Positions 28,281-41,806 of a stretch of DNA of 64,000 nt are shown piece after piece. The translations under genes were made by a program, and so were the position numbers. The notes beneath the pieces are model-generated. The model had not been told where the DNA came from, ran no database searches, and saw nothing but the letters and a program-made list of their open reading frames with translations. The stretch comes from Branchiostoma lanceolatum. Taxonomy: Eukaryota > Chordata > Leptocardii > Amphioxiformes > Branchiostomatidae. Within the stretch, counting starts at the first letter, position 1, and each line of letters begins with the position of its first letter. Where the stretch lies: contig NC_089722.1 in assembly GCF_035083965.1 (NCBI RefSeq), forward strand, positions 26,434,642 to 26,498,641, given 5' to 3'.

Positions 28281-31200
28281 TCACAACGTTGTTTCTTTAC
28301 AATCTTTAAGGAGGGTAAGATCTGCGTCAGAAGCTAAGCCGAAGTCTGTCTCGTAGTCGTCCGTGTCTCTCGCCGAGTCTTCCATCTGAGACAGGTCGAG
28401 GTCCGAAGACAGAGCGAAGTCTGCGTCATAATCCGTCTCTCGCGCAGACTCGTCAATATCGTCTATAATGCTGTTGACCTGAAGAAGACGTTGTCTCTGC
28501 TGTTTCTCGTCGTTTGGAAGAAGGTTGCCGTTTTTAAACTCTTCCTTATTTTGGGCTTTTTTCCTGCAGAGAGGTAAAACACACATGCTGTCGTTAGCTA
28601 AGTGCATACAATGGGTAGTAGAAAATATTGAAAACAAGTCCTTTAATCCTAGAAGAATATTGAAACCGCTAAGATAATGATATATGACTTTGATACATAA
28701 AATGCATAAGTCAATGTGTGCACAATTTTGCAGAAATACCAAAAATTGTTTTGATGGAGAAAAAATATGTACATTTACGAGGGGAGGTTAGTATCATAAC
28801 AGGTTCGTTTTTATATGAAATTAGTTGAAATTTGGCACAAATGTATATGCACATCTCTTCTTCAGACTGAAATATCTCAGTTTCTTATTCAGATCTTTAC
28901 TTACGGGCGACTGAGTTGATTTCCATATGTATAAATTGTACAATGTATCTAGCTCTATGTGCTGTGTGTGTACAATACTAGTATATCAGCTACACTCACA
29001 TCTCCTCCAGGGCTGCCTTGTTTCTTTGTTGCCTCTCTGTTGTGATTGGATAACGCCAGAGGAAGACCAGACCAATCAGCGTGAGGCCAGTAGGTACGAC
29101 GGACATGAGCAATCTCAGTGTGAAGCCCACTTCGGCCGGCTGAACACAGTAGCCCGTTATGTAGCCGCCGATTCTGCAAAGAAACGTTGGAATAAAGGTT
29201 TTAAACAATTCTTTCGCGCTTATAGTCTCTATAAGTAAAAGCGAGGAGAAGTTGAATTCGTTTAATATCAGCAAGTGTACAAACTATTAGCTTTGAATAT
29301 GTTTGGTTTTGACCTGTACATAGCACATTGTGGCAAAAAAACGCACTAAACATCTGCATTTATTCATATAAGGATCAGAACTCCCAACATTCTGGCAGTT
29401 TCAACAGAAGATTGCTAACTACACCGTGATAGTGTTCCATCCATTTACAGTGTAAAGTTGGAGGCTCCCGTGTGTCTCGTCAGTGATATCATGGGTTTGA
29501 TTCCAAGAATTTTCGACCAGACGTTTTGCCCCAGGGAAAGGCACTGAACATGACTTTCCTGACTCCATCCAGGTGTAGATGGGTGCCTGAACGGAGATGT
29601 ATTTGGGGGAGTTAGATTGACAAGCTCTACCTTCAAACACCATGCCCGAGACACGAGCCTCTACACGGCTATGGGACCTTTATCTTTTATCAGTCGTGAA
29701 ACTGGAAGACCCCAGTCTTACTTTAAGGCGATTGCCGTGAGTCCCAGTGCGAGTGCAGCGGCTAATCTGAAGGCGAACAGGCTCAGACTGAAGAAGATGG
29801 TGTCCAGCTGTTTCCCCGTCTTCACTCGGTAGTCATCAACCACGTCAGTCACCATCGTCCTGGGACGGAGAAATCAGTTAGACAAGAGGAGATGGCAGAC
29901 TTCAACCCTTTATTCATACTACTCTTCCGGACCCGCAGAAATATACCAACAGTACTTGGGGTGTATGGCAACACTGCATTATGTATATTTGGGAACCATA
30001 GAAACACACACACACACACACACACACAGACGGGCACACAGGCAGACAAGCCAAGGACACAGCTTTGCATATATTTGCACATATAAGACCTCATTTACAT
30101 AAATGGGAAGTTTGCGAGCTGCCACCAATCACAATGAACTTGCAGAGAGAAGACGTACCACGGGATGAAAACAGGGGAGGCGCCGATGAAGCCCAACAGT
30201 ATCACCACGGGGTAGGTCGCTGCTACACTCCGGGCAGGGAGGAACTGACACGCGATGTACAGTGGGATAGATGCCTGAAAAGATGTAGATCACATGTATA
30301 TTAATACTTACTGTCATCACAGTATGAGGCGTTCAAAAAATGATGCGACGAAATGGAAAAACATTACACGAAACTATTGGGCAAACCTGGTTGTTCATAA
30401 GCATATATCAACGTGTTCATGTCGAACCAATAGATAAATAGATAAAGTCAGACTTACCAAAGAAGAACCCATAAATGTTTTTCTCTTTCCGAATTTCTCC
30501 ACCAATATGTCTATAACAGGCATGAAGAAAACGACGGAAATCTGAAGAAAAAAACAAGAATAAGATGTTGACAAGATAAGCAGATAAGTCATAGTATATG
30601 TACAGTAAATGTAGCTATTATGTTCATTTTTGCCACTTTGACAGGTTTTTCGAAGTCTATGTAACGCAAACTCCGCTGCCCGGTGCTTTAATGGCCCCTC
30701 TACGCAGGGGCCCTATGTTGGGCCGGCCACTATAGTGCGATTCAATCAGGCTAGGTTTTTTTCTAATCCCATGTCTTGATATTGAGCAAAGACTTCGGAA
30801 TACTTCATTTTTAGATGGACCTTTCTTACCACAAAGACTAGTAGCACGTTCTGCACATGGTCCACCAAATCCAGCGAATATTGCACGAATAAGGCCGAGG
30901 TCCCTTCTAGAGTCTGAAAAATATGTGAAAAAACTTTCGTCAAGGTCAAATATCAAAGATGAAATAATACATCAATAATTAAAGTCGAAATGTAGGAATA
31001 ATATCGTGAATGGCTACAGTCAGGTACTGGTAGTTAAACGTTGATAACCCGCTTCTGCCAGAGTGTTTAACGGTGAAATAATGTCAGGCCGGTGACTTAT
31101 AACCATCGAATAAACCACCGAGTGAGCGAAGCGTTATAGGACCACTCAAATATTCGCGGTGGTTTTATATTCGTGTTTTTTTGCGGTGACTTCATCACAG

Positions 31201-34200
31201 TGACAACATGTACTCTGTCTTCAATTGCATTATTACGGTTACTACTCAACCGTGAACTCAAAACACTACCAACAGCTTCTTCCCACTCCTACAGCGAAGT
31301 TAAGTCTCACAAACTTACACAACTGTACAGTATTTCTCAGTGTTTTGCTCATATATATAGCACAGTATTGTATACAGTACTCACCAGCATGGCCATTTCA
31401 AAGCAGAAGGACACCACCAGGCAGTCCACGTTAGGCCGGAATGTTATCGCTTCCTTCATGCTCTTCAGGAACGGCTCGCTAGGGGCGTCCGTGTGCTCTT
31501 GAACTATGTCTAAACAATCATATACACATGTTATAGTATTGTAAACGTTGTAGGTAGATTTGATTCTAGATAGTGGTAGAGTTCATTCAAACCCTAAGAA
31601 ATATTGCCAGAATAACGTTGGCTAGGTCTATCAGATTAAGTATTAAGAACCATTTCTAACATTGAACCTAATGAAGGTATTCACAAGATTTTTTTTCTCT
31701 CGCATGATACAAATGTGCAATTATTTATTTTATTCTCTTCCATTGTAAACTTTGGTAGTTTCTTAGAATAGAATATCACACCAATATATATACTAGTATA
31801 TAGATATGGTTATCAATTTTCAGAACTTTATGAGTTGATAGTTTTTTAATCTTTTGTAGGAAATATTCAGCTATTTTCATTGCAATTATTTAAACAAAGT
31901 TACTACTGATTGACGGTTTTGCAAGTCGTTGGACAGTTGTACATACCCTTTCTCTCCCTGACGCCAAACACCACAGCGGCCGTGGCAAGTACTGCAACAC
32001 CGCAGAGTGAGCCTGCCGCCACCAAATAGCCCGTCTCCTACAGCAGAAACAACAAAAGTGGTCTCAACAGGAGAAGCATCTCTACTGAGATAATTCATAT
32101 AGACACTCCAATCTGCTCCAAGACAGGCAGACTATAGTATAGACGTTTTCGCGGGCCCCACTGCCAAACGCGGGGCACTATGGGTAGCAAGGGAGCAAAC
32201 GACATTCCATGACAACTCGTTCATGTATGGGCCATGTATGCGCACTGTACATGTGTGTGGTTCGGTCTATGTTGTCATGGTGAAGATTTTGTTTGACCCC
32301 AACGCGACCAATAGTTCCCACCGCAACTCCGATCCCAGCGTGCCAGTGGGCTGCGGTAAAGGTCTCAACAAAGGATTTCCAATGTCGTCCCTTCGTGCAC
32401 TGTACTAAAAGTGATACCATGAACACTTGCATTACCCAAACCATTGAACGAAAATCGACCTAACATTCTTGTAAGAATAGTTAAAGTCAACTATTAGTGT
32501 ATTACCCGAAACGTATTTTTCCTTTTCTAATGTGTCATTTACGAAGTATCGTTTAATATTAACTTGTCATTAACTCACTACGTATAACATTTAACTTACC
32601 GCCTTCTCGAGCGAGTGTACGGTGATAGTATTGTTGCCGTTAGTGATGTTTTTACACTGCTCCAGCCTGGGGTCGAACGCTGCTACTATCTGGCCATGAA
32701 TGGCTACGCCCGCTACTATAGCAACCATCTCAAACAGTGATCCTGTAAAATACAGAAATGCCATCTCAATTTGAGTCAATTTAGAGTGTAGCTTATACAG
32801 TGAAAAGAGATGTTTGTTTCAAAGACACGTACAACAAGCTACGTTTCCCACTTCGTTCACTTTCTTTTTGGTTTTGAGAAACCTTCAATAAAAATTCTCT
32901 CTATTCAATCATATTTAAATGCACAAAAAGCGAGAAGAAGCCAAATCTGTACCTTCACTTATATTATTTCATCACAAATGTTTAGATATGTCATTTTAGA
33001 TGTATATCTGTAGCTACAAGATCTAGTCCAAGACGATCGGAGGTACTTAGCCCGTCACCCAGGTTATGAAGGTCTTCATTCAATACTAACTATCTAACGT
33101 TTTGTCGGATATGATTTGTCACATTTAATGTATGTGATATATATATGTATCAATAGAACTAGAGTATTTCTAGTCTTACTGCTGGCGCTGTATAAAATAT
33201 GCCATGCTGATGAACAGAAGGTATGAGTGTTACACGTGGAAGGAGAGAAGGAAGTAATGGGGATGAAGAAAAGAAAGAGAGAGAGAGAGAATGAGAGAAA
33301 GACTTACTGAAAAGCGTGGCTGCATCTCTTTCCTTCGGGTCTTCGCTCATGTACATGGCCAGAGTCCGGTATGGAACGTTGTGTGACTACAGACAAAATA
33401 TATACAAAATACTTCCATGAATGAAAAATGCAATGGCCATTACCGAACAGAGAAAAATTAATGATAGGAGGTATTATAAATATTGACAAGTATTTCCACA
33501 AGTTCGATCTTAATCTGTCTCGTACTAGCACTTTTGGTTATTTCAATAAATCTATATATATACCTGTGTCTTTATTCATACATGAGAACTCAATTTGACC
33601 TGTTGATCGCTTTTCATTGAGGTCAGGCTGAATGGGGGTTGCAAGGGTCAAACATATTATGCATACAACGGATAAAAGTCGATGACAAGTCCTAGAAACA
33701 TAATTGCAAGATAAACGAGTATTGGAATTACTGGATGTCATTTCCTGCACTTCAGCACTTACACTGACAAAATTGGAAAATGATACTAATGGTTCTAGAA
33801 ATACTATCATTATAACATCCAAAACAAGCAAATACATTTATATGAATCATTGTAGGTATTTTCTTCACTAAATGTTATCGCCAAGAAAATGTAGGAAGGC
33901 AAAATCGCGACGTTTCTCTGCGCTCGAAAAACCTTAGAAATGCCGTTTGAAACAAAAACAGGGAGCTAGAAAATCGTCACTACTTTTTTCCAACATCTGC
34001 TTGGAGAGTATGCTAATGACGTCTCTTGTGACTTACCGTTTGTAGTAGCACCATGGCCAGGTACAGGACGAAGTAATACGTCACTTTGCCGTTCGTCCCA
34101 AAATCCGGCACATACCACAACAGGAAGTACACGGGAACGAGAATGATTCCCGCTCCCAGGACCCTGTGTAAGGCGTGACCAAATATGGTATGTGTTATTT

Positions 34201-35054
34201 CGAGCAACGACCAATGAGAGTAGGAACCACCCACATGTCAATAAACTACATGTTTGTGCTTAAAAGGTGTTCAAATTTTCATATACATAACTGGTAGTTA
34301 CAGAACGGAACTAATAATGAGTTAAACCTTATTTCAAGATATCATAAATTAGATAAATCATATTCCATCTATTGTAAGATGGTATGTTCTAATGACTGTT
34401 ATCGGCAAAAGTTGCGATTTTTTTCCGATAAAGTTACACTAATTCAAAGGCCAATATTAAGATCGAGGAATAAAATCTTACCATGGCATCATTCGCCCCC
34501 ATCTTGTGTTGGTCTTGTCGATGAGTTTCGCTACAATAAGGTTGGCGATAACGTCCCAAAACCTGCTGGTGAATACAATAGCCGATACAAAGAGTGGTGG
34601 AATCTAGAGGGGAAAAAAAGACTAGGTTATTTCTTATTTGTGTGGTGTAACAGCCAGCTTTTCACTGCGTAGAATTAGTGATAGCCAGTCGTCAACCAAT
34701 CAGATACTTCCCCTCCTGTTGTTGGAGGAAAGGTTTCCAGCCAATCACGTCACCGTTAACGGTCAATATGCAACGTGATTGGCTAGTAACTGGATGTTGG
34801 CTTATGGAATAGGCCCAAGGACCCTAAATCTTAACGTTAGCTATCATACATCAGTACTATCCATCTTGCTTGTACAAAACTCTTACCTGAGCAACTTCCA
34901 CCAAGAAGACGTTACAGTAGATCCCCAACACGTCAATCATCATCGGACCTGTGAGCATGCCCACTCCGTAACACAGCTTCTCCCGCAAGGTCAATTTCTG
35001 TTTGACCTTTGCGTCATCATCAGGTGTCATGGCGGACTTCTCATCGGCCGCCAT
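28281..35054 (-). CDS. MFSD2-like major facilitator transporter (577 aa)
   Basis: It belongs to the glycoside-pentoside-hexuronide-type MFS branch and is closest by eye to MFSD2A/B, the sodium-coupled lysophosphatidylcholine/sphingosine-1-phosphate transporters. Exons in transcript order: 35054-34887, 34603-34482, 34163-34037, 33386-33308, 32742-32600, 32037-31947, 31509-31385, 30913-30830, 30541-30458, 30274-30159, 29859-29722, 29173-29000, 28563-28281. All are GT-AG with consistent phases. Signatures include RFWD in TM2, 'GRMMPW', 'NVPYRTL', 'ERDAATLF', the loop with NIT and NNT sequons, 'FGKRK', and 'IPWTMVTDVVDD'. The second acidic residue of the TM2 cation motif is Asn77, and the position of the conserved TM11 Lys is Arg411. 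The last exon encodes an acidic cytosolic tail with a duplicated 24-25-residue unit. The start ATG is in good context. Substrate is not established. Confidence 0.92.
30005..30028 (+). repeat. (CA)n microsatellite
   Basis: Twelve CA dinucleotides in an intron of the MFSD2-like gene. Confidence 0.9.
31082..31172. mobile_element. Inverted-repeat element, 'aataaaccaccgag' family (copy 1)
   Basis: 'ataaccatcgaataaaccaccgag' is shared with 53219-53242, and 'cgcggtggttttat' follows in inverse orientation. It lies in an intron of the MFSD2-like gene. Confidence 0.6.
33275..33300 (+). repeat. (GA)n-rich simple repeat
   Basis: A purine-rich 'gagaga' tract lies next to the donor side of the fourth exon of the minus-strand transporter gene. 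On the transcript it is a pyrimidine run just inside the intron. Confidence 0.8.
33880..34008. mobile_element. 'ctccaagcagatgt' inverted-repeat family element
   Basis: 'atgtaggaaggcaaaatcgcgacgttt' at the left resembles the 21410 region. 'aacatctgcttggagag' at 33991-34007 is the inverted end. It sits about 30 bp from the transporter exon at 34037-34163. Confidence 0.45.
34687..34797. repeat. Dispersed repeat shared with 56905-56971
   Basis: The minus strand here reads 'cgtgattggctgg' then 'tccaacaacagg' then 'tctgattgg'. The same order occurs on the plus strand in a TRPC copy 2 intron. An inverted 'cgtgattggct' at 34771-34785 makes the block partly palindromic. Confidence 0.65.
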
Positions 35055-38000
35055 CTTGTTTCCTTTTCAGTAACTGTTACAAACAAAATATATCCATATT
35101 CATTATCTTGTAGAGATGATAAGCAAATAGAATGTGTTGGGATCTCGCATGCACGACCTTTATGAAAATGAATTCCCAATATACTTTTAAATTACCGGTT
35201 CATGTCGGCAATGATATCAGTAAGGTTGAGAACAGGTTTCAAGCCGTAGAACGAAGGTCCTTCTGTTCAAGGAGGTCATATATAGACTACATGACCTCTT
35301 TGTCCTGTTGTACTTTGCCAAAAAGTATACGATAATGTGTCTGATTTACACAGTAAATTAGTTAAACAGATGTTCAGGTTTTCATTCTCTCCTCTAGACG
35401 TTTGACTGACGTTCTCGGCATTGATTAATTGTGCGTTAAACGAGGTCGTTATATATGGACAATTTGTGCATTCAAGCCATACCTGGAACGACTTGTCTTT
35501 CCTCTTATGGTTGTCACAATGAATAGAGACTAATTACGGTGTCGTGATATCGTTGGTAGTTAGACAATGCAAATCATCCATCATTGTCTGTGAGGACATA
35601 CAGACAATGATGTCTCATCCCATCTATCACTTACGCCAACTAGTGACCTTTAGGACACCACAGAATATCTGGCAAACGATGATATCATCTTGTTTCTTAG
35701 AAATTTTCCAATTCATATCAAATATTTTACATGAACATAACGTTGAAATTATTCGTTTGAGCACGAGCTTTTTATTTTGTCCTTCCTCAATCAATAAAAG
35801 TTGCCGGAGTGATATGAATCTTAAGGAATTTAAACGTATCTTCTTCTTTCGGAAATATACACATGTATATATAAGATTATAACTTGGTTACTCTCTGTAG
35901 TGCGTCAGATTTCGATGACATGTTTTATCTAGATATTAAATGATGATTTTGATGTAACCATCTAAGAAATACGAATGCTTTCCTTATCCGATTGATTATA
36001 CATGCACCGCTTAGTGACGTCAAAACAGATCGTTACAACAGGTTAATCTACTCAAGAGCGTTTCTACAATGTCCTTGATCTGTTCAACATATGGGAACAA
36101 CTTTGAACTAGGCATAAGATGTGCCGGCGAAGGAAGCGCACGTGTTTACCAAGGACATCAAATATTTGTAGATGTTAAATAATGGTGACTCAGCAGCTGC
36201 CATGAACATCAGACGATCTTTCAAAGTTTTTGAAAGGGATATCACAGTAAAGCCGAAAAATGACCCAAAATTTAGTCAAACATGCCTGTGATGTTTCTGC
36301 CCTTTTGTCGCCCATTTCTGTAAAACTCCTCAGTTCAGAAGGAGTGATTACGCAATAACGCTCATCTCTGAAGTGGAAAGATTAAACGAACAGCTGCGCA
36401 ACCTCGGCCTTTGTGAGAGGTCAAACCTTCCCGGCCCCATCTTAAACATGCCCTGTAGGTCACCTATTCAAAATACAAAGAACCGAGACTCTGTCAAAAC
36501 ACATAGAATCTAAGCCGCAATGTCAGCGATCAAATGCCACACAGTCTTTTGACTTTTACAGAGATTATCGTTGATATCTGAATAATCTGATTGTATAACC
36601 CGATAATTATATTACTATTGTTTATAAACATTCCAAGATGATTCGTGCGATATTTGAAATCATACATTCTGTTGGCGGTGGTGTAAAACATTTTTGTATG
36701 TGTGAATGGATTTGGCCTGTACATGTTTTCAATATCAGATTTTTGCTGTTGAAAATAGGCACCAAATGAAATACGTAGACAGCGTTAATCCCTTTTTCAC
36801 GAGGATGCAATAAACAAATATCAATAGTCAACACAAAATCCCATGTAAATATTTACTGTGCACTCTAACCAACACCTGAGAAGTAGTTCAATTAGCAGTT
36901 CGCGCTACCATTCCTAGGAAATGATAGATCTAACTATAAAATGACATGTAACATTTTTTAAAGCCGTATAACCAGCAACTGATACTTATTCTGAGGCAAG
37001 CATAGTTGTTTAGTTCGTCTTCTGTAGTTAGGAAAAATAGAAGCTTACGTATACGTCGATTATCGTAGCCCCTACCAGGCTCCGCGGATGACTGAAAAAA
37101 TAGTAGAAATAGTATGCTAAGGGAGTCGCGCATCGGCTACGGAGAGAGGGTCCAATATATTTATCGTTATCGTACGATAGGTTACCTACGTTGATGAAGG
37201 TTTGACATCCAGATACGCCATAAATAGTTAATCAAGCAACTGGATACAATTTTGAAACAGTCAGACGTTTCAGACAGCATCCGCTATCTTTCGTCAGTGA
37301 CTAAAGAAAGATCTGGTAGAACCAGGTTTTATACCAAAACTCGGATATGTTTATGAAGCGAAGACAAGCTAGGTTATCGTACAACTGTTTGTTTTTGACG
37401 ACAGCCAGCTACAAGTTCAAAAGTACGCAACAACGCCTAAAGTCACCCCGGGACTTTAAAATCTTCGTCTTATACTAGTTATAGTATAGTCCCTTGTGCG
37501 GGCACCAGACAGGGCTTGAGGCTGTTTATGTTTGCACAAATCCAAAAGACTTCAGCGAGACCCCTGGGCCCGCCCTGTGATCATACCGTCGGACCGGCCT
37601 GAGCTATTTCTAATCTGTTATATACACATGGCTGCTTCGCAACCGGCAGTATGAAACATGCTACCATATGACGCAATGCCGTCCCATTTCTTACCAATAA
37701 AAGCTTCTAACAAGTGTACTCAGCAAAAACCAAGTCCATGACCCCATAAGTGATCAAGAACGTCGCCTGTTTATACTTGTGAAGCAGACAGCAGACAAGT
37801 TTTGCCCTAGGTAAGGATATAGCTTCTGTCCACATACATACGGAAACATATGCCGGTATTACAAATGTTATGCAGTTCCAAACATAGCCGCACTACTCCC
37901 ACGATTTGAACAATAACTACACACATGAATACCACAGTAATATCATGGCTCACCTGGGAGATAATAATATTTCCAGACAGTCCCTGCACAGAGGTGTAGT

Positions 38001-38129
38001 CGTCCAGAGCGAGTCGCAACCCCTAAGGACGGATGTGTGTAATTTGCATAGACTAACCTGTCTTCAACCGACCGAGTCGCTGCATGACCTTTGACATACA
38101 GACTGGGTCTGACGAGGATTTAAAGGGCT

Positions 38130-38154
38130 TTGCTTAGCTTAGCTTAGCTTAGCT
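38130..38154 (+). repeat. (TTAGC)n microsatellite
   Basis: About five copies of 'ttagc'/'cttag'. Confidence 0.85.
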
Positions 38155-41127
38155 TGAATAAGGGCTGACTTGCATATAGTGCCAGGAATAAAGCAGGATG
38201 TGATAATGTCTGAAAGAAAAAGGTTGTATTATATTATTTGTATTCTACGTCTAAAGGGTTTAATCGAATATGATGATAAAGAAACGTTGCATAATGCCGG
38301 TAGTAAATTGATCCATATCAAAATATTTGCTTTTCGGTCAACGTCATTGGATACGAGAAGTTGTGAGGTCTCCCTCCGACCTGTAGTAATAGTTCGCCAA
38401 AAATATTTTTTTTCAATTTTTCTCAAATTTGTTTTTTCCACGTTCAAATTCACGTAAGAGCAAAACTATTACTGACAAGAATCAGACACGTATGACATGT
38501 TGTGTTGATTTTAACATTCGAAAGCTTTATTTTGAGAGCTATGGTAGCGACTGGTTCATTATGCTATAGACTACTTTTTATGTTTGAAGATGCAAGTTCG
38601 ATAGAATTAAACGTAAAATTTAGAGGGTTCTTCTCTGTTGACAGGTTTACTTGGAAATGCAAATTGGTTTGCTATCAAATTTCGGAGCCAAAAAGAGGGC
38701 ATGAGAATCAGCTGTTCGGGAGCATGCGGGTGTCCTACTTTTAGACGGGCGTCGTCAGCTGAGCGCAAACGTCCGTTCCTCACGCCACGTAATTTGAGAC
38801 GCTGCAGTCTTGAGGTATTCCGCTAGGAGGCAGAAGTCAAGGACGGTCGTTGTTGGTGTCAATCAGACGATGGTGACGAAAGGGGGATCTTTTAATAAAT
38901 CTGGCAGGTCACAGAGTGCCAAAGCTTCGCCGCGATCCCGAAATTCGCCTCTCATTGGCTCTCTCAGCTGTTGAACGATGTGACAGTCTTTCCATGTGGG
39001 CGGTGTTTATGCAGACAGAAATCTAAAGAAACTTGCAACACTACTCATTTAGAAGACCAATGCTACATGTATTGTGTACTATAATAAAAGGTTACCCATC
39101 CGATACGACTGAAGTTGCGTCGTTTGAAACGGACACACGTCGGCCACCACAGCTTCTCTCTATATACAGTATGACTATTGTCCAAACTACAAAGAATCAG
39201 GTCTAGTAGTTCTTTGTAAAAGGTACTCTAGATTGTTCTTCCTTTTTTTTCAATATAGTTATAGAATGGATTTACCAAAGAATAAGACCTCTGATATTTT
39301 GACCCCGCCGAAAATTCAGCCCATCAAGCGACCCCCTCTGGCGTCCAGGGTAATATTGCACCGTGATGCACACACCTTACAGCATTTTCTTACAACCATC
39401 TAAAAAGTGAAAAGCGAACAAAACACACTACATGTACGTATTTACCATAATCTAATATCACATTGTTCTGTTCCTGCAATATCCCAAATATTATACAGGG
39501 TAGAATATAGAAAGTCTAAACCCCTTTACGAGCCTTTCGCGATTTCCCCATTCCTATTGGACTGAAATTTAGCAATTGACGGTCGTTTTAACCACTTTTC
39601 TGGAGGCGGCCGGGAGCGGTACTGCAGATGAGGCTCTTACAGGGCGGGTATATATCGTCCCGACTTGGCACCCTTGGAATTTAGGCCCCTTGATTTATTG
39701 TTCATCGGCCTAACACGTCCCCACATTTGGACACTGTCAGACCACAAAACCTCCCAATCGTCCGCAAGCTGACAAGCAGGAAATAAAGACTCTGGGCAAT
39801 AGTAGCAGAGTAATAGAATGCTTTGTTCACTCTTTGGTAGAACATCAAATAACTATCATATCAAAACCAAGGACTTCTCAATGATATGTCTATTTTGTCA
39901 TTTGTTCCTATTCTATTTTACATACAGAATGTGGGCTGGGCAAGTCAAGGGGTGTTTTCGGTGAGCACGTATTAACAAAAATATTTTATGAACAATACAT
40001 GTGCGGCAAATCGTACGTTAGGAATTTTGGATATTGGAAATCGGGCACAATTTGAGAAATGAACATTATAATTCATCCTTTGGCCATAGTGCATTGACCC
40101 ATGGCAAATATATATAAGTGGCCTATGTAGACAAGACTTGTTGTCTGCGGATAGCCTTAAGTAGTACTTACCTGATTGTCTTCACCTTAAGATGAGCTGT
40201 GTTTAGACAACGTGGGGTAAGTACCTTTTTGGGTAGCTTTCTTTGTTTATGATCGTTGTTTTACAAAGGTAGCCATGGATAACAGGAAGTTTCGGGCGTA
40301 TTAACACTGTATCTGTTAGTAAGACGACACCCAAGATGCCCAAATAACGACCATAATTCCTTGGTTACAAACTCCTTTGTTTTGGTGGTCATACAAGCTG
40401 GTATCTTTCAGTCTCATAATAAGCCAATCCGTGTGCTTCAAATCTTGCTTTTGCAATAAGTCTCGCACCAGAAAGTGAAGACAGACGATTTTAAAAGGTA
40501 GAAATGTACTTTAAGGAATGCCTGTTCTTGTGTCCTTTAAGACATGTGTTTACATTGTCTTGTAATTTTGGTTCGCCTGGATTATAACGCTTGTCTGAGT
40601 TCTTGTCGCAAGGGAGCTTGATAGTGACCAGCAAATTAAGTCTTGTAGCGTTCCCCTGTGTGTTTTAAAATGTCACCCTAATAAATATAATTACTGCCGC
40701 TTTAATCGTGAGGTTTTGCTTGATTCTGCCCAACTCTTCTCTTTCTGTGAATATTCCAAATGCCACTGATTATGATTACATAGCTGCGCTATGCTCTCTT
40801 GAGTTGTAAGTGTTGCATTTTTATGGTTCAGGAAATCCAACTTTGTTCTCTTGGTCTAATAGTTAGTTGTTATGATTGTTGTTCTCGCCGGTATCTTGAA
40901 TGGCCGGATATGTTGGTTTGTTGATTGGATCCAAAACCGGATCACCAAGGCACAGTCATACAGCATTCGGGTAGGTATGCTTAGTCCGATTCGTTCACAA
41001 TCATGTCTTAGCTTGACTTCGTTTTGATTATGACGAAATAAAGGCAATGGATTTGGTCGTTCCTTGGATTCACTGTTATATGCAGTATATTTGTCGAAAT
41101 TCCAGGGTGATTTTGTTGTTTATGAAT

Positions 41128-41231
41128 GGAGTGAGTGAGTGAGTGAGTGAGTGAGTGAGTGAGTGGGTGAGTGAGTGAGTGAGTGAGTGGGTGAGTGAGT
41201 GAGTGAGTGAGTGAGTGGGTGAGTGAGTGAA
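41128..41231 (+). repeat. (GAGT)n microsatellite
   Basis: About 25 tetranucleotide copies with occasional 'gggt' variants. The poly-Thr-His-Ser frames on the minus strand are artefacts of it. Confidence 0.95.
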
Positions 41232-41249
41232 TAAGCGAATGAATGAACG

Positions 41250-41268
41250 AATCATTCAATCAATCAAC

Positions 41269-41312
<44 letters not shown>
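41250..41312 (+). repeat. (CAAT)n microsatellite
   Basis: About 14 copies of 'caat' start 20 bp after the (GAGT)n tract, forming a compound microsatellite. Confidence 0.95.
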
Positions 41313-41691
41313 GGTGGTCTTTGTGTCGCAGGAATTTATTGATATGCAATTGAAATACATAACATTAAGCTTGGGCCCCCTTCATAATGGAATGTCCCAG
41401 AAGATCAGACGATTACCCTTCAGGCTTACCAGACGCATTAAAAGCTGACAGTCCCATTGCTGTTCAGTAGTCTGCCTCGGATACCTTGAGGTGAGTGGCT
41501 TCTTAACGTTGAGTGGTAATCTGTGTGGTCAAGTGGTTCACGTTCTAGACGTCCTTCTCATCCTATGCCTGCAACAACGCGTCCTTTTTTAATCATTGAT
41601 ATCAATAGGTTTAGATCTAGAATTAGCATTTGAAATCGGTCATATGTCATTGCCCTCATTATCTCCATGAAACATGGACATATAGTTTTGT

Positions 41692-41717
41692 GTGTATGTA
41701 TGTGTGTGTGTGTGTGT

Positions 41718-41806
<89 letters not shown>
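41692..41806 (+). repeat. (TG)n microsatellite
   Basis: More than 50 TG dinucleotides with three 'tatg' interruptions. Confidence 0.97.

Noticed and set aside
37200-37350. A possible dispersed element ('cagacgtttcagacagcatccg')
   Set aside because: It looks like known invertebrate repeat texture, but no second copy is in this window and no boundaries could be set.
40111-40216. TATA box plus 5' exon for TRPC copy 1
   Set aside because: A TATATAAG and a donor-like GTAAGT are present, but the block is not homologous to the 5' blocks of copies 2 and 3.
41008-41259. Thr-His-Ser repeat frame on the minus strand
   Set aside because: Translation of the (GAGT)n microsatellite.
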